The notes below the pieces were generated by a model that did not search any database, was not told where the DNA came from, and saw nothing but the letters and a program-made list of their open reading frames with translations. This document shows positions 1 through 9,339 of a stretch of DNA of 64,000 nucleotides, one piece after another. Made by a program: the position numbers and the translations under genes. This DNA is from JAGOEF01 sp964511665 (GTDB lineage: Bacteria > Bacteroidota > Bacteroidia > Bacteroidales > ML635J-15). Where the stretch lies: NCBI GenBank assembly GCA_964511665.1, contig CAZEHA010000014.1, positions 5,242 to 69,241 on the forward strand. Reading direction: 5' to 3'. How positions within the stretch are numbered: the stretch's first letter is position 1; each line of letters begins with the position of its first letter.

Positions 1-1513
1 CAGCAAGCACATGAGCCAGTCCGTTCTTATAATACACCGGAAAGGGTTCGCCCCAATACCGCTGACGGCTGAAAATGGCATCGCGCAAACGAAAATTAAT
101 TTTGCGGGTGCCAATACCCATTTCTTCGAGCCGGGTAATAGTGGCCGCAATGGCTTCTTTCACAGGCATACCATCGATAAACCCGGAATGTATCATGAAC
201 CCGTCTTTCGAGTCGTAGGAGTCGGTCCATTGCGACACATCGGAGGCTACTCCTTGTTGTGTGCTAACCACTTGAATTATTGGCAAATTAAAATGCTTTG
301 CAAAGGCAAAATCGCGGCTGTCGTGCCCGGGCACTGCCATAATGGCTCCGGTGCCATAGCCTATCAGCACATAATCGGCTACATAAACGGGTATATTATT
401 CCCGTTGAGTGGGTTTACGGCATAAGCGCCGGTAAATACGCCAGAGATTTTTTTATCGGATACCCTGTCGACATCGGAGCGGTTTTTGGCCAGCATTACA
501 TAGTGGTCAACCTCCGACTTCTGTTCGGAGCTGGTAATTTCCGAAACCAAACTGTGTTCGGGGGCCAGCACCATAAATGTGGCACCAAACATGGTGTCGG
601 GTCGGGTGGTAAAAATTTCGACAGCATGGCTGCTACCGGCAATTTTAAACAAACAGCTTGCCCCCTCGCTGCGACCAATCCAATTGGTTTGTATCTCTTT
701 TACGGCATCGGGCCAGTCGATAGTATCGAAGCCATCGAGCAAGCGTTGTGCGTAGGCCGTAATGCGCAGCGACCATTGTTTCATTGTTTTTCGCTCCACC
801 TGATGCCCGCCGCGTACCGATAAACCGTTCACCACTTCGTCGTTGGCCAGCACTGTACCCAGGGCAGGGCACCAGTTGACGAGCGCGTCCGACAAATAGG
901 CCAGGCGATAGTGCATCAGTATTTCGTGCTGCCGGGCCTCATCGAAATGCTGCCATTCGTCGGCAGTAAATTCGTCATGGTCGCTGTGCACAGCATCAAC
1001 ACCACCTGAACCGGCAGTAGCAAAAGCTTCGATAAGCCGATCGATAGAAAGGGCTTTGTTTTGCGAAATATCGTAATAATGCGTAAACAACTTCACAAAA
1101 GTCCACTGTGTCCACTTATAGTAAGCGGGGTCGCAGGTAAGAACCTGACGCGACCAATCGAACGAGAACCCGATTTTATCGAGCTGTTCGCGGTAACGCA
1201 ATATATTTTTTGCAGTGGTAACAGCCGGATGTGTTCCGGTTTGAATGGCATATTGCTCGGCAGGCAGACCAAAAGCATCGTAACCCATAGGGTGCAACAC
1301 ATTGTACCCCATGTTCCGTTTGTAACGGCAGTATATATCGGAGGCAATATAACCCAGCGGATGCCCTACGTGCAAACCCGACCCTGATGGATAGGGAAAC
1401 ATATCGAGAACATAAAACTTGGGCTTTTCGTAATCGATTTCCGATTTATACACCTGCTCATTGCGCCAGTATTCGCGCCACTTTGCTTCAATTTCGCGAA
1501 AATTATATTCCAT
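1..1513 (-). CDS. leuS: Leucyl-tRNA synthetase, N-terminal part (cut by left edge)
   Basis: Class I aminoacyl-tRNA synthetase that charges tRNA-Leu with leucine in the cytoplasm. The reading frame is open from the ATG at 1513 to base 1, giving about 504 codons of a protein that normally has 900 or more. The class I HIGH-type signature is visible as PYPSGSGLHVGHPLGY near residue 43. The CP1 editing insertion is present (TTRPDTMFGA), and near the cut edge the frame reads FSRQRYWGEP, a typical LeuRS catalytic-domain motif. The KMSKS loop and the anticodon-binding domain lie outside the window. No internal stop or frameshift was seen in the parts I translated. It is the last visible gene of the minus-strand run that starts at sppA, about 95 bp after the hydrolase gene. 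Confidence 0.96.
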   Translation of the reverse strand, partial: MEYNFREIEAKWREYWRNEQVYKSEIDYEKPKFYVLDMFPYPSGSGLHVGHPLGYIASDIYCRYKRNMGYNVLHPMGYDAFGLPAEQYAIQTGTHPAVTTAKNILRYREQLDKIGFSFDWSRQVLTCDPAYYKWTQWTFVKLFTHYYDISQNKALSIDRLIEAFATAGSGGVDAVHSDHDEFTADEWQHFDEARQHEILMHYRLAYLSDALVNWCPALGTVLANDEVVNGLSVRGGHQVERKTMKQWSLRITAYAQRLLDGFDTIDWPDAVKEIQTNWIGRSEGASCLFKIAGSSHAVEIFTTRPDTMFGATFMVLAPEHSLVSEITSSEQKSEVDHYVMLAKNRSDVDRVSDKKISGVFTGAYAVNPLNGNNIPVYVADYVLIGYGTGAIMAVPGHDSRDFAFAKHFNLPIIQVVSTQQGVASDVSQWTDSYDSKDGFMIHSGFIDGMPVKEAIAATITRLEEMGIGTRKINFRLRDAIFSRQRYWGEPFPVYYKNGLAHVLA

Positions 1514-1607
1514 AGTACACGGTTTCGTGGCGGCGAAATTAGTAAAAATTGCCGACATGTCGCCGCTAAACTATGCAAATACAAAATTGCAAAACAAAAA
1601 CACGGCT

Positions 1608-3002
1608 TTATTGCACCACGAGGCGGAAATACCTTTTTGCCGACGTAGTTTTCACGGCAACAACATAAACGCCCGGCTGCAAACTTTGAATTGCGATATG
1701 TGCCCGGCGGCTAATCTTTGAACAGTACACCAATTCCCCAAACATATCGAAAATTTCAATTTCGGTGGCATCGTAGGCTTCAACATACACTTCGGTGCTG
1801 GCCGGATTGGGATACATCAGGATGTTGTTTCTCGCATGTAAAAAAACGGACGATTGCACATCGAAGTGAGCAAATAAAGTAGTATTTTCTGCGGGCATAT
1901 TGAATGTGAAAGTTGAAGAAACCGACACGGTATTCCCCGACCCGTCTTTCCATGCAATAAAATCGAAACCCTGATTGGCCGTAGCTTCGATCTCAACCTG
2001 TGAGCCCTGCATGTAATCGCCGGCACCGCTTACTTGGCCACCGTTTTCGGGAACTGCGCTCAGGCTCAGAGTATATTCAGGCTGACCGGCAAAACCACAA
2101 GTGTTATCGAACTCCCCCAGCGAATTGGGTCGCAGCAATGCGTCATTCAAATTATTGTATGCCTGATAGTTGAGGTGAAATTGGCTCATCAAAAAACTAA
2201 CAAGTATATGCCGAATACTGGCCGTAACCGGTTCGCGACCCAAGGACCCCACCGGTTGCGAAGAGTTGTCGTAATCGCCAAAACCGCCATGCCCAACACC
2301 GTTGAAATATGCCCAAGTTTTACACGAAGCCGAGGTAAACCGATTGTTGTAGGCCGTACGGGCAATATTGTTGGTAGTACCAATAAGCGGAAGCGATGTG
2401 TTGTCTTCGCTGCCACACATCAATAGTACTTTTCCATTGTAGTTCGATACGTTTTGAGAGCCAAATCCCCAAAAATCGCCGGGATTCGGATACGAAGCCA
2501 TATACACAATAGCATGAATTTCGGTTGGCCTGTCGATGATTACATCGGTGGCATTCATCCCTCCATTTGAATGACCGGCAACAATAAAACGATTCAAATC
2601 AATAAATGTACTCATCCACGATTCGCCTCCGTTTACCTGATTTTTCACCCAGGTGTGCATATCTTCAAACAAACTACCTGCGGGCCCACCCGAAGTATTA
2701 TTAATAATCAATACTACAAATCCGTATGACGCCAAATGCTCAAGATAAATGTCGTAAGAATGTTTATCGATGGCTGAACTTCCAAAACCGTTAGCCCCGG
2801 GCTGAAACAAAACCGTGGGGTAAGGAGCTCCTTGGTTCGAAACAGGCTTCCAAATCAGCAAGTCGGGGCTGGCGTTGAAATCTTCGAGCATCTCAACTTC
2901 GTAAGAACCGGTTTGATAGTAGGGCGATGTTAGCGGATCGATTTGTGCCGACAGTGTTATTCCAAAGAACATTAAAAACATCAATGAATAAACTCTATTC
3001 AT
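1608..3002 (-). CDS. Secreted alpha/beta hydrolase with T9SS sorting domain
   Basis: Predicted extracellular serine hydrolase exported through Sec and T9SS. I chose the ATG at 3002, which gives the signal peptide MNRVYSLMFLMFFGITLSAQ; an in-frame ATG at 3029 would add nine poorly fitting residues. Numbering from 3029, the nucleophile elbow GHSNGG places Ser154, followed by a likely acid Asp209 (GSEDNT) and His247 (GVGHGG). Spacing and order resemble the cutinase / PET-hydrolase / chlorophyllase group of dienelactone-hydrolase-like enzymes. A glycine-rich repeat module (about 330-392, FIAWKDGSGN) follows, then a T9SS type A domain beginning MYPNPASTEVYVEA. Substrate is not determinable; an ester or polyester is an inference from fold and export. 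It lies 86 bp after the thioredoxin-fold gene on the same strand. Confidence 0.85.
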   Translation of the reverse strand: MNRVYSLMFLMFFGITLSAQIDPLTSPYYQTGSYEVEMLEDFNASPDLLIWKPVSNQGAPYPTVLFQPGANGFGSSAIDKHSYDIYLEHLASYGFVVLIINNTSGGPAGSLFEDMHTWVKNQVNGGESWMSTFIDLNRFIVAGHSNGGMNATDVIIDRPTEIHAIVYMASYPNPGDFWGFGSQNVSNYNGKVLLMCGSEDNTSLPLIGTTNNIARTAYNNRFTSASCKTWAYFNGVGHGGFGDYDNSSQPVGSLGREPVTASIRHILVSFLMSQFHLNYQAYNNLNDALLRPNSLGEFDNTCGFAGQPEYTLSLSAVPENGGQVSGAGDYMQGSQVEIEATANQGFDFIAWKDGSGNTVSVSSTFTFNMPAENTTLFAHFDVQSSVFLHARNNILMYPNPASTEVYVEAYDATEIEIFDMFGELVYCSKISRRAHIAIQSLQPGVYVVAVKTTSAKRYFRLVVQ

Positions 3003-3088
3003 AACTGATAGATTTAGTGATATTTGCAAATAAAATTAAAAATTTACACAAAACAATACATCTACAGCGCGGGGCTGATTTTTTGTAT

Positions 3089-3607
3089 TTATTGCGACAA
3101 AATTTTCAATAAATCGGCTTCGAGCGACTGAATGGGCGATTCTATAATACGGCCTATTTCGGTGTCGGTGGCGAGCGAAATAAATATAAAGGTGGGAACA
3201 TATTCAATTTGATACATTCCAATGTCTTTACCCGGCAGCGTTTTACTGCGATCGAGGCAATACAGCTCAAAATTATCGGGGCACCATTTCAACAAATCGA
3301 CAATTTTATAGAAACGCGGAAGCTCGCGTTGTGAATCGCTGCACCAGGTGGCGAGAAAAATTATCCCCGAAGGGGGTGTTACTTCCTTGAGCAATTCTAA
3401 TGTTTGTTCGTCGGGGCTATAGGTTTCGTACTCGGCAAAAAACCAGTTGGCACACAAGTCAGTTTCTAAATCGGCTCGTTGTATCTCTCCCACTATGAAC
3501 TGCCGGTTTTCGCTATCGGAAACCAGCTCGAAAGTGTTTTGAGAGAACAAGCTTATTCCCGATAAAATAAGCCATATAAATAGTACCTGTTTTTTTATAT
3601 AGAACAT
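3089..3607 (-). CDS. Thioredoxin-fold protein with CxxS motif, exported
   Basis: A 172-residue thioredoxin-like protein with an N-terminal hydrophobic segment ending FSQ (residues 1-23), so probably periplasmic or membrane anchored. The active-site region reads ATWCSDSQRELPRF, so the usual CxxC is CxxS (Cys89, Ser92). In Bacteroidota a small family with WCxDSxREVPRF-type motifs is common and functionally uncharacterised. A single Cys would favour mixed-disulfide formation, isomerisation or peroxidase chemistry over simple disulfide reduction; that is inference. It sits 3 bp downstream of the 530-residue barrel gene and is very likely co-transcribed with it, which hints at a role in folding or redox care of envelope proteins. 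Confidence 0.8.
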   Translation of the reverse strand: MFYIKKQVLFIWLILSGISLFSQNTFELVSDSENRQFIVGEIQRADLETDLCANWFFAEYETYSPDEQTLELLKEVTPPSGIIFLATWCSDSQRELPRFYKIVDLLKWCPDNFELYCLDRSKTLPGKDIGMYQIEYVPTFIFISLATDTEIGRIIESPIQSLEADLLKILSQ

Positions 3608-3610
3608 GTG

Positions 3611-5203
3611 TTAGAAGAATTGATCGTTTTTGAATAAAAATGACGACACCCCAAATGACACAAAAAAATCGTTTGCTGAATTCATGCTGTTGCTCAAGCG
3701 CCTGTATGCAACACGCAATTGCACCGACAAATTATGTTTGGTATTCAGATAGTACCACACCGAAAGCTCGGGATAAATAATATGCGTTTTCACACCCTGC
3801 CCTATTGTATTATACCATGTATTTACGGGAATATTGTTGTTTTGCAAAGCGTCCATTGTGGGCTTATAAATATCGCTGCCATAATGGGTGTTCAACGAAT
3901 CGAGGCCGGTTACGGCAAACATGGTTTTAAATTCAAATCGATACCTTCCGTTGATATATCCCAAACCCGATACCGACTCCACAAAATTGGCACCCAACGG
4001 ATGCGCCAGCGCCTGATTGAAATGTCCGTAGTTTTGCACCGAAGCATGGTGAGAATAGGTATAGGGTCGGGCAGCATTTAGTTCGGTGAAAAAGCTCAAA
4101 TAAGCAATCGAAAAAACATGATTGCTTCTAAAGCCCAGTTGAACGGCATATTTGTTTCCGAAAAAACCCCACTTCGCCGAAGCATCATCGCTTCGAAAAA
4201 AATGCTGTATATCGCCCTTAAATTCGGCAACATTAAAATCGTCGAGCACAAATTGTGCATAAACATGGTTGTTCCTATTCAGACTAATCTTTGTATTTAA
4301 TCCCATTAATGCATTGTCAACACTTCCTAATGAGAATTCCACCGGTCGGTAAAAAATAAATGGATTAAAATAGGCAGGTTCTAGGCCGTGATCGGGTCCC
4401 GATATAATAGCCTCGAACACTCCCACAGTTAACCAATTGCACACATTCCAGTCGAGGTAATGGTAAAAAACGTATTTACTGGTAAAATCGCTCCACGAGT
4501 TTGCTTCGGGAACATTAATGTCTTTTAACTGTGCCAATACCCATTGATACTTCAACTTCCAAATATCTACCTCTGCTTTCAGATACGGATAATTCCAGGC
4601 ATTATACGACAACAACATCGAACGATAACCGTCGCCAATAAAATGCTTACCAAAGCCTGCTTCAAATGTTATTTCGTTGAATGGTCGGTAACTCAAATTG
4701 GTATTCTGCATCAACTGCTGCGGAAAGAACGGATTGCTTTTTCGACCCATTCCCGGATACACTCCCCATAGTTCCGAAAATTCAACAGTGTGTATCGGCA
4801 AGCATTCGCGGAGGTAAGCTATATCATAATGAAATCCGAGCACATTATCGAGCGCAAATTCAAGTGAAACCCCGGCACCAAAGCCGTAATCAACCGCGGC
4901 ATTTCTGCTGTTAAATATAGTTCCCGCACTAAATAATGGAGCCGCTGCAACATATACATTCCGTCCTGTAGCCGTTGTATGGTTAAAGCTGAAACCCAAT
5001 GGAATAAAATCGTGTGGGGCAGTGCTGTCAGGCTCTATATCGCAACGATATATTGGTTTTACTGAAGGATGCATTAATTCGCCGTAATCAGACTGCAAGC
5101 TATAATAGCTGTAATTTTCGTTCACATGCAGCAATTGAGCATCTGCTTTGCTTATGGAAAAGAAAAACAAAATGAGTACGCCTATTTTTGTTGCATTATT
5201 CAT
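3611..5203 (-). CDS. Outer-membrane beta-barrel protein, RemB/Wzi-like (copy B)
   Basis: A 530-residue protein with a signal peptide (cleavage near ADAQ23) and alternating aromatic/hydrophobic strands ending in a terminal aromatic pair (DQFF), as expected of an outer-membrane barrel. The segment GFGKHFIGDGYRSMLLSY (184-200) matches the GxxKxFIGxGYRS motif of Bacteroidota proteins usually labelled capsule-assembly Wzi family or gliding-motility RemB. It is a diverged paralogue of the gene directly upstream, with a 4-bp gap between them. The function is probably surface polysaccharide interaction or gliding-related cell-surface organisation, but no assay-level inference is possible. ATG at 5203 gives a clean signal peptide. 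Confidence 0.75.
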   Translation of the reverse strand: MNNATKIGVLILFFFSISKADAQLLHVNENYSYYSLQSDYGELMHPSVKPIYRCDIEPDSTAPHDFIPLGFSFNHTTATGRNVYVAAAPLFSAGTIFNSRNAAVDYGFGAGVSLEFALDNVLGFHYDIAYLRECLPIHTVEFSELWGVYPGMGRKSNPFFPQQLMQNTNLSYRPFNEITFEAGFGKHFIGDGYRSMLLSYNAWNYPYLKAEVDIWKLKYQWVLAQLKDINVPEANSWSDFTSKYVFYHYLDWNVCNWLTVGVFEAIISGPDHGLEPAYFNPFIFYRPVEFSLGSVDNALMGLNTKISLNRNNHVYAQFVLDDFNVAEFKGDIQHFFRSDDASAKWGFFGNKYAVQLGFRSNHVFSIAYLSFFTELNAARPYTYSHHASVQNYGHFNQALAHPLGANFVESVSGLGYINGRYRFEFKTMFAVTGLDSLNTHYGSDIYKPTMDALQNNNIPVNTWYNTIGQGVKTHIIYPELSVWYYLNTKHNLSVQLRVAYRRLSNSMNSANDFFVSFGVSSFLFKNDQFF

Positions 5204-5207
5204 ATTG

Positions 5208-6698
5208 TTAGAAATCGTGATATCTATTTCGCAGACTTGTTTTCATTCCCAGAACAGGCATCACATTTACCGAGCCGCTGCCTTTAAGCTGCCAGCTGCT
5301 TGCGCCTGCATACACAAACCAGTTATAGGAAGGGTTTAATAAATAGGCAAGGTTCATATCGCTGTGCCATACCGTTTCGCTGTTGTTCTGCAAATTAGAT
5401 GGGGCAAATACATTTTGCGAAGACAAACCATGCTTGTATTGTATGAAGCCTGCTTTTGCAGATAACTGGATACGCCCGTATGAATAACCGGCCTGTAGCA
5501 GCAATTCTGAGAATCCGCTGCCGGCAGGATGTGCCAATGGCTGATTATAGTGCCCCCAAAAATTGTCGTCGTCCAAGGGTCGATACATTCCAACAGGCAC
5601 ATGGTTCCACTCGAGTCGTGCAAATATATTCCCATATATTCCGGCAGAATACAGTTTTACACCAAGCTGGTACGAAAGCGAAGCATTGGAGTCGAACACC
5701 AACTGTGCGTAAATACCAATATCTTCGATGGGATACAGCAACATATTGGCTCCCCATAAAAAATGCAGGCTGTCGTTGGTGCTGTGAAGCAACTCGTTGA
5801 AACCCGGAACAATAGCAGTAGCTTTTTTGTCGAAATCGACATGTACACCAAACATACTTGCTTCGAACAGCGACAACTGCAGATATTGGTTAAAATTATA
5901 TCCCACATAATTAATGTTCATCATTTTGTGCTGATATAGCGCATTCTCTGACCAGTCAGGGTGATTGCCGGTAATATTATTATAATTGGGGTTCAAGGTT
6001 CTTCCGATCATATTCATGTAGAAAAAATTTCTAAAACGGGCAATCGTTTTAAAATGCAGATACTGTGGGCTATAGTCGGAAAGTATTAACGAGCGATAGC
6101 CTTCGCCAATAAAATTTTTTTCGTTACCGGCTTCCACATATAACCAATCGGTGGCTTTAAAAGAAATCAGGGCATAGGCACTGCCCCAGTCGTAGCCACC
6201 TGTGCCAAATGGTTTAACACGAGCTTCTCCGGGAATTATGCGAAAAACTGAATAATAATCGTTGATATGCTTGGGGAATACAGCCTGATTCTCATAAAAA
6301 ACAGTGCTTACCTGTATTCGGTTATACAAATCGGCAAAAACCTTTATTCCCCGTGTATTTACAAAAAGAGATTCCGCTGTTTCTATCTCTTTACCCAATT
6401 CGAAATGAAATAGTGGGTCGGCAATCAAGGTATAATTCTCAGCTTGCGCATACCCAAAATGCTCGAGCAAAACCTTACGTTTAATATACGATCCCTGAGC
6501 TGTGTTTATTTGCGAAAAACTGATATCGGCATCGCTGCAAAAAGCACTGCAATGAATTGCTGAATGGTAGTTGGACCCCAACGAAAAATAACCATTTTGT
6601 GCCGAAATTACTCCACGGTTAAACAACAGATAATCTTGCGCTTGCACCGTAGTTGCAAACAACAACAAACAAGCTATACACAAAAAAATCTGTTTCAG
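5208..6698 (-). CDS. Outer-membrane beta-barrel protein, RemB/Wzi-like (copy A), probable CTG start
   Basis: Paralogue of the next gene downstream, sharing the signature GNEKNFIGEGYRSLILSD about 190 residues in and a C-terminal beta-rich domain. No ATG or GTG gives a proper start. The frame opens after a TGA at 6708-6710; TTG at 6683 would leave a signal peptide without a positive N-region. Starting at CTG 6698 yields (M)KQIFLCIACLLLFATTVQAQ, a textbook signal peptide, only 13 bp after the sppA stop. I therefore place the start at 6698; a mutated ATG is the alternative. Tandem duplication with later divergence is apparent. Role as for copy B: a surface barrel, possibly polysaccharide or gliding related. 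Confidence 0.72.
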   Translation of the reverse strand: MKQIFLCIACLLLFATTVQAQDYLLFNRGVISAQNGYFSLGSNYHSAIHCSAFCSDADISFSQINTAQGSYIKRKVLLEHFGYAQAENYTLIADPLFHFELGKEIETAESLFVNTRGIKVFADLYNRIQVSTVFYENQAVFPKHINDYYSVFRIIPGEARVKPFGTGGYDWGSAYALISFKATDWLYVEAGNEKNFIGEGYRSLILSDYSPQYLHFKTIARFRNFFYMNMIGRTLNPNYNNITGNHPDWSENALYQHKMMNINYVGYNFNQYLQLSLFEASMFGVHVDFDKKATAIVPGFNELLHSTNDSLHFLWGANMLLYPIEDIGIYAQLVFDSNASLSYQLGVKLYSAGIYGNIFARLEWNHVPVGMYRPLDDDNFWGHYNQPLAHPAGSGFSELLLQAGYSYGRIQLSAKAGFIQYKHGLSSQNVFAPSNLQNNSETVWHSDMNLAYLLNPSYNWFVYAGASSWQLKGSGSVNVMPVLGMKTSLRNRYHDF

Positions 6699-6711
6699 AA
6701 GGCAATATCAA

Positions 6712-8484
6712 TTAATACACTACAATATCGTAAGGCAAACGAGCCTGAACTCCTTTTGCATTTTTTACAAATGTAATGATTTCGAGATATCTAAATTCTT
6801 CGCCCAATTGATTTTTCAAATAATAAAGCTGAACCTGCGACGAAAAATCGTTCATCATAGTTTCGAGAAAGTCTTTTTGTTCGGGTAATTCCTTTATGCG
6901 ATAGTCTTCGAGTTTTGCAAGCTCAACTGCTTTTTTAACGGCATTATCAAGGCCACCCAACTCATCAACCAGTCCGATTTCGAGTGCATTAACCCCGCTC
7001 CATACACGCCCTTGTCCTATAGAATCTACTTCGGCTTTTGTCATGTTACGTCCCTGTGCAACATGCCCGATAAAAACATCATAGAATGCTTCAACCTGAT
7101 GTTGTATTTTTGTTGACTCAAACGGGTCAACGGCACGTGTTGTATTACCCCAGTCGCTATGCGCATTGGTGCCCACACCGTCGAAACTGAGTCCCAACTT
7201 TTCGTTCATCATTTTTCCCAGATTGGGTATAAGGCCAAAAACTCCGATAGACCCGGTAAGGGTATTGGGCTGTGCAAAAATATAATCGGCCTTGCAGGCA
7301 ATGTAGTATCCTCCCGAAGCAGCCAAATTACCCATTGATATTACCACCGGTTTTACAGCCTTGGTAAGTTCCATTTCGCGTAAGATGATTTCGGATGCCA
7401 GGCCTGAGCCACCAGGAGAATTAACACGCAACACCAATGCTTTCACTTTTTCGTCTTCGCGAACCTTCCGTATTTCCTCAGCCAGGCGGTCGCCTCCAAT
7501 CTCACCGGCCGATCCGTTTCCATCTACAATAGATCCTTCGGCAAAAACAACGGCGACCCTGTTTTCGGAGAGTTTCTTCTTTTTCCCTTTCACAGGCACT
7601 TTGTTATAGGTTCCAAGCGAAACCAAATAATTTTCGTCTTTTTCGACATAATTTGCTTTCGATTTTAATTCGGCCAATAATTCATCGCGATACATCAGTT
7701 TATCAATCATTTTTAAATTCAGTGCTGCTTCAGCATCATCAAGCATTAAACTGTCGGCATACAAATTCAATTCATCCATTGAAATATTTCGTTTTTTCGA
7801 AATATCGGCCAACATATGATTCCATAAACTCGACACATAAGTAAGTGTTTGCAGTTTGTTCGACTCGCTCATTTCATCGTACAGAAACGGTTCCACAGCG
7901 CTTTTAAATTTGCCGTGACGAAATACCTGAATTTCAATTCCAAGTTTTTCGAGAGTGCCTTTAAAAAATACCACCTGCGAGTACATTCCCCTCCAATCGA
8001 GCATACCTTGAGGGTTCAAATATATTGAATCGGCCACGCTTGCCAGATAGTAAGCCTTTTGTGAATAAAAGTCGGAATAGGCAACAATAAATTTACCGGT
8101 TTCTTTAAATTCGATAAGTGCATTTCGAATTTCTTCAACACTAGCCATTCCTGCCGGCAAACCCGAAACTTCGAGACAAATACCTTTGATGCGCTCGTCG
8201 GTTTTTGCCTTTTCGAGTGTTTTGAGAATATCGTTCAACCCAAGTGTTTTTGTCGACTGAAACGTTACAAAATCAATATTATCGAATGGATTATCTGAAC
8301 TACGGTCGGGGATATCTTTATCGAGTTTAATGTGAAGCACCGAATTGTCGGTGATTTCGGGCGGCTCAGGCGAAAACGATGAAATCATTACCCCGAATGT
8401 AATAAACAGGGTAATAACAATAACTATTAAAGCCACAATGCTACCTAGCAATCCGGCTAAAAACACTTTCCAAAAACTGTTCAT
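6712..8484 (-). CDS. sppA: Signal peptide peptidase SppA, 67K type
   Basis: Membrane-bound serine protease that degrades cleaved signal peptides. It has 590 residues, the long two-domain form typical of Gram-negative bacteria. One N-terminal transmembrane segment (about 11-33) is followed by two ClpP/crotonase-like S49 repeats. The catalytic Lys194 lies in GKFKSAVEPF in the first repeat, and the nucleophile Ser390 in NLAASGGYY in the second, matching the Lys/Ser dyad split of the E. coli enzyme. Start ATG at 8484. It heads the minus-strand gene run that continues through the two barrel genes and the thioredoxin-fold gene, with only 13 bp before the CTG of the first barrel gene. Confidence 0.95.
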   Translation of the reverse strand: MNSFWKVFLAGLLGSIVALIVIVITLFITFGVMISSFSPEPPEITDNSVLHIKLDKDIPDRSSDNPFDNIDFVTFQSTKTLGLNDILKTLEKAKTDERIKGICLEVSGLPAGMASVEEIRNALIEFKETGKFIVAYSDFYSQKAYYLASVADSIYLNPQGMLDWRGMYSQVVFFKGTLEKLGIEIQVFRHGKFKSAVEPFLYDEMSESNKLQTLTYVSSLWNHMLADISKKRNISMDELNLYADSLMLDDAEAALNLKMIDKLMYRDELLAELKSKANYVEKDENYLVSLGTYNKVPVKGKKKKLSENRVAVVFAEGSIVDGNGSAGEIGGDRLAEEIRKVREDEKVKALVLRVNSPGGSGLASEIILREMELTKAVKPVVISMGNLAASGGYYIACKADYIFAQPNTLTGSIGVFGLIPNLGKMMNEKLGLSFDGVGTNAHSDWGNTTRAVDPFESTKIQHQVEAFYDVFIGHVAQGRNMTKAEVDSIGQGRVWSGVNALEIGLVDELGGLDNAVKKAVELAKLEDYRIKELPEQKDFLETMMNDFSSQVQLYYLKNQLGEEFRYLEIITFVKNAKGVQARLPYDIVVY

Positions 8485-8878
8485 ATTGATTTGATATTAA
8501 GGTTATTACTTTTTTCAAAAATACATAAAAAATATTGTACGTTACAGCCGCAACAATTTTTTTAATAAAACATTAAGACTTCATCCTAAAAAAGATACTT
8601 GAAATTTTAGAAACCGGTTTTGTTTTTATCACTGATAGTATCTTATTCTCAGCTTTCTATTGTCTTGATTTTGAGCATGTGTTTGATGCGATAAAATGTC
8701 ATAAACCAGAAAAGTCACTAAACGCAAGCACCCAACAACCTGATAATCAGAATCCAAGGGCGATTTAAATAATTTAATTACATAATTGTTGTTTTTCAAA
8801 ATAATTATATCTTTGCAGTCCATTTTGGTAAAGATCGAATTGGGCAACAAATTTATTATAAATTAAATATATAGAACT
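8485..8878. other. 394-bp divergent intergenic region between sppA and rplM
   Basis: No convincing gene is present; the only longer open frame here (8629-8850, minus) shows no signal, motif or homology that I can see. The region is AT-rich. It holds the rplM promoter at 8786-8815 and an mRNA leader of about 55 bases before the GTG of rplM. On the minus strand a lone TATTTTTG-like -7 element lies about 30 bp upstream of sppA, without a good -33 partner. Confidence 0.6.
8786..8815 (+). promoter_or_regulatory. Bacteroidota-type promoter of the ribosomal protein operon
   Basis: TTG at 8786-8788 (-33), 19 bp spacer, and TATCTTTG at 8808-8815, an exact TAnnTTTG -7 element. This is the consensus for the primary sigma factor of Bacteroidota. 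Transcription would begin near 8822, about 57 bases before rplM, and drive rplM-rpsI and probably rpsB-tsf. Confidence 0.8.
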
Positions 8879-9334
8879 GTGAACACATTGAGCTATAAAA
8901 CTGTATCGGCGAACAGGAACACCGTTCAAAAAGAATGGTTGCTTATTGATGCAGAGGGTCAGGTTTTAGGGCGTTTGGCTTCGGGAGTTGCCTATCTGCT
9001 CAGAGGAAAACACAAAGCAGATTTCACACCACATGTTGATTGCGGAGCCAACGTTATTGTTATTAACGCCGAAAAAGTGATATTAACCGGCAATAAACTT
9101 ACCGACAAGGAATATGTTAGCCACTCGGGTTATCCGGGAGGTCAAAAAATTCAAAGCCCCGAAGAATTATTCAGGAAATATCCCGAACGCGTAATCGAAA
9201 AAGCGGTAAAAGGAATGCTTCCCAAAAACAAATTGGCGAATCAGTTATTCCGCAATTTGTTTGTATGTGTTGGCAGCGAACATCCTCATGCGGCACAGAA
9301 ACCGAAAAAAATTGACATCAACGAAATTAAATAG
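8879..9334 (+). CDS. rplM: Large ribosomal subunit protein L13 (uL13)
   Basis: Ribosomal protein of the 50S subunit, 151 residues, full length. Typical L13 stretches include WLLIDAEGQVLGRLAS near residue 20 and KAVKGMLPKNKLANQLFRNL near 111. The start is GTG at 8879; no in-frame ATG exists nearby and the N-terminus MNTLSYKT fits the family in this phylum. It is followed after 5 bp by rpsI, the near-universal partner gene. Expression is expected from the strong promoter at 8786-8815. Confidence 0.97.
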   Translation: MNTLSYKTVSANRNTVQKEWLLIDAEGQVLGRLASGVAYLLRGKHKADFTPHVDCGANVIVINAEKVILTGNKLTDKEYVSHSGYPGGQKIQSPEELFRKYPERVIEKAVKGMLPKNKLANQLFRNLFVCVGSEHPHAAQKPKKIDINEIK

Positions 9335-9339
9335 CAAAC

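Noticed and set aside
11..823. Open frame of 270 codons on the plus strand
   Set aside because: It is antisense to leuS, whose motifs (TTRPDTMFGA, FSRQRYWGEP) are on the minus strand.
8629..8850. 73-codon minus-strand frame between sppA and rplM
   Set aside because: It overlaps the rplM promoter, and its sequence shows no domain, signal peptide or typical codon use.
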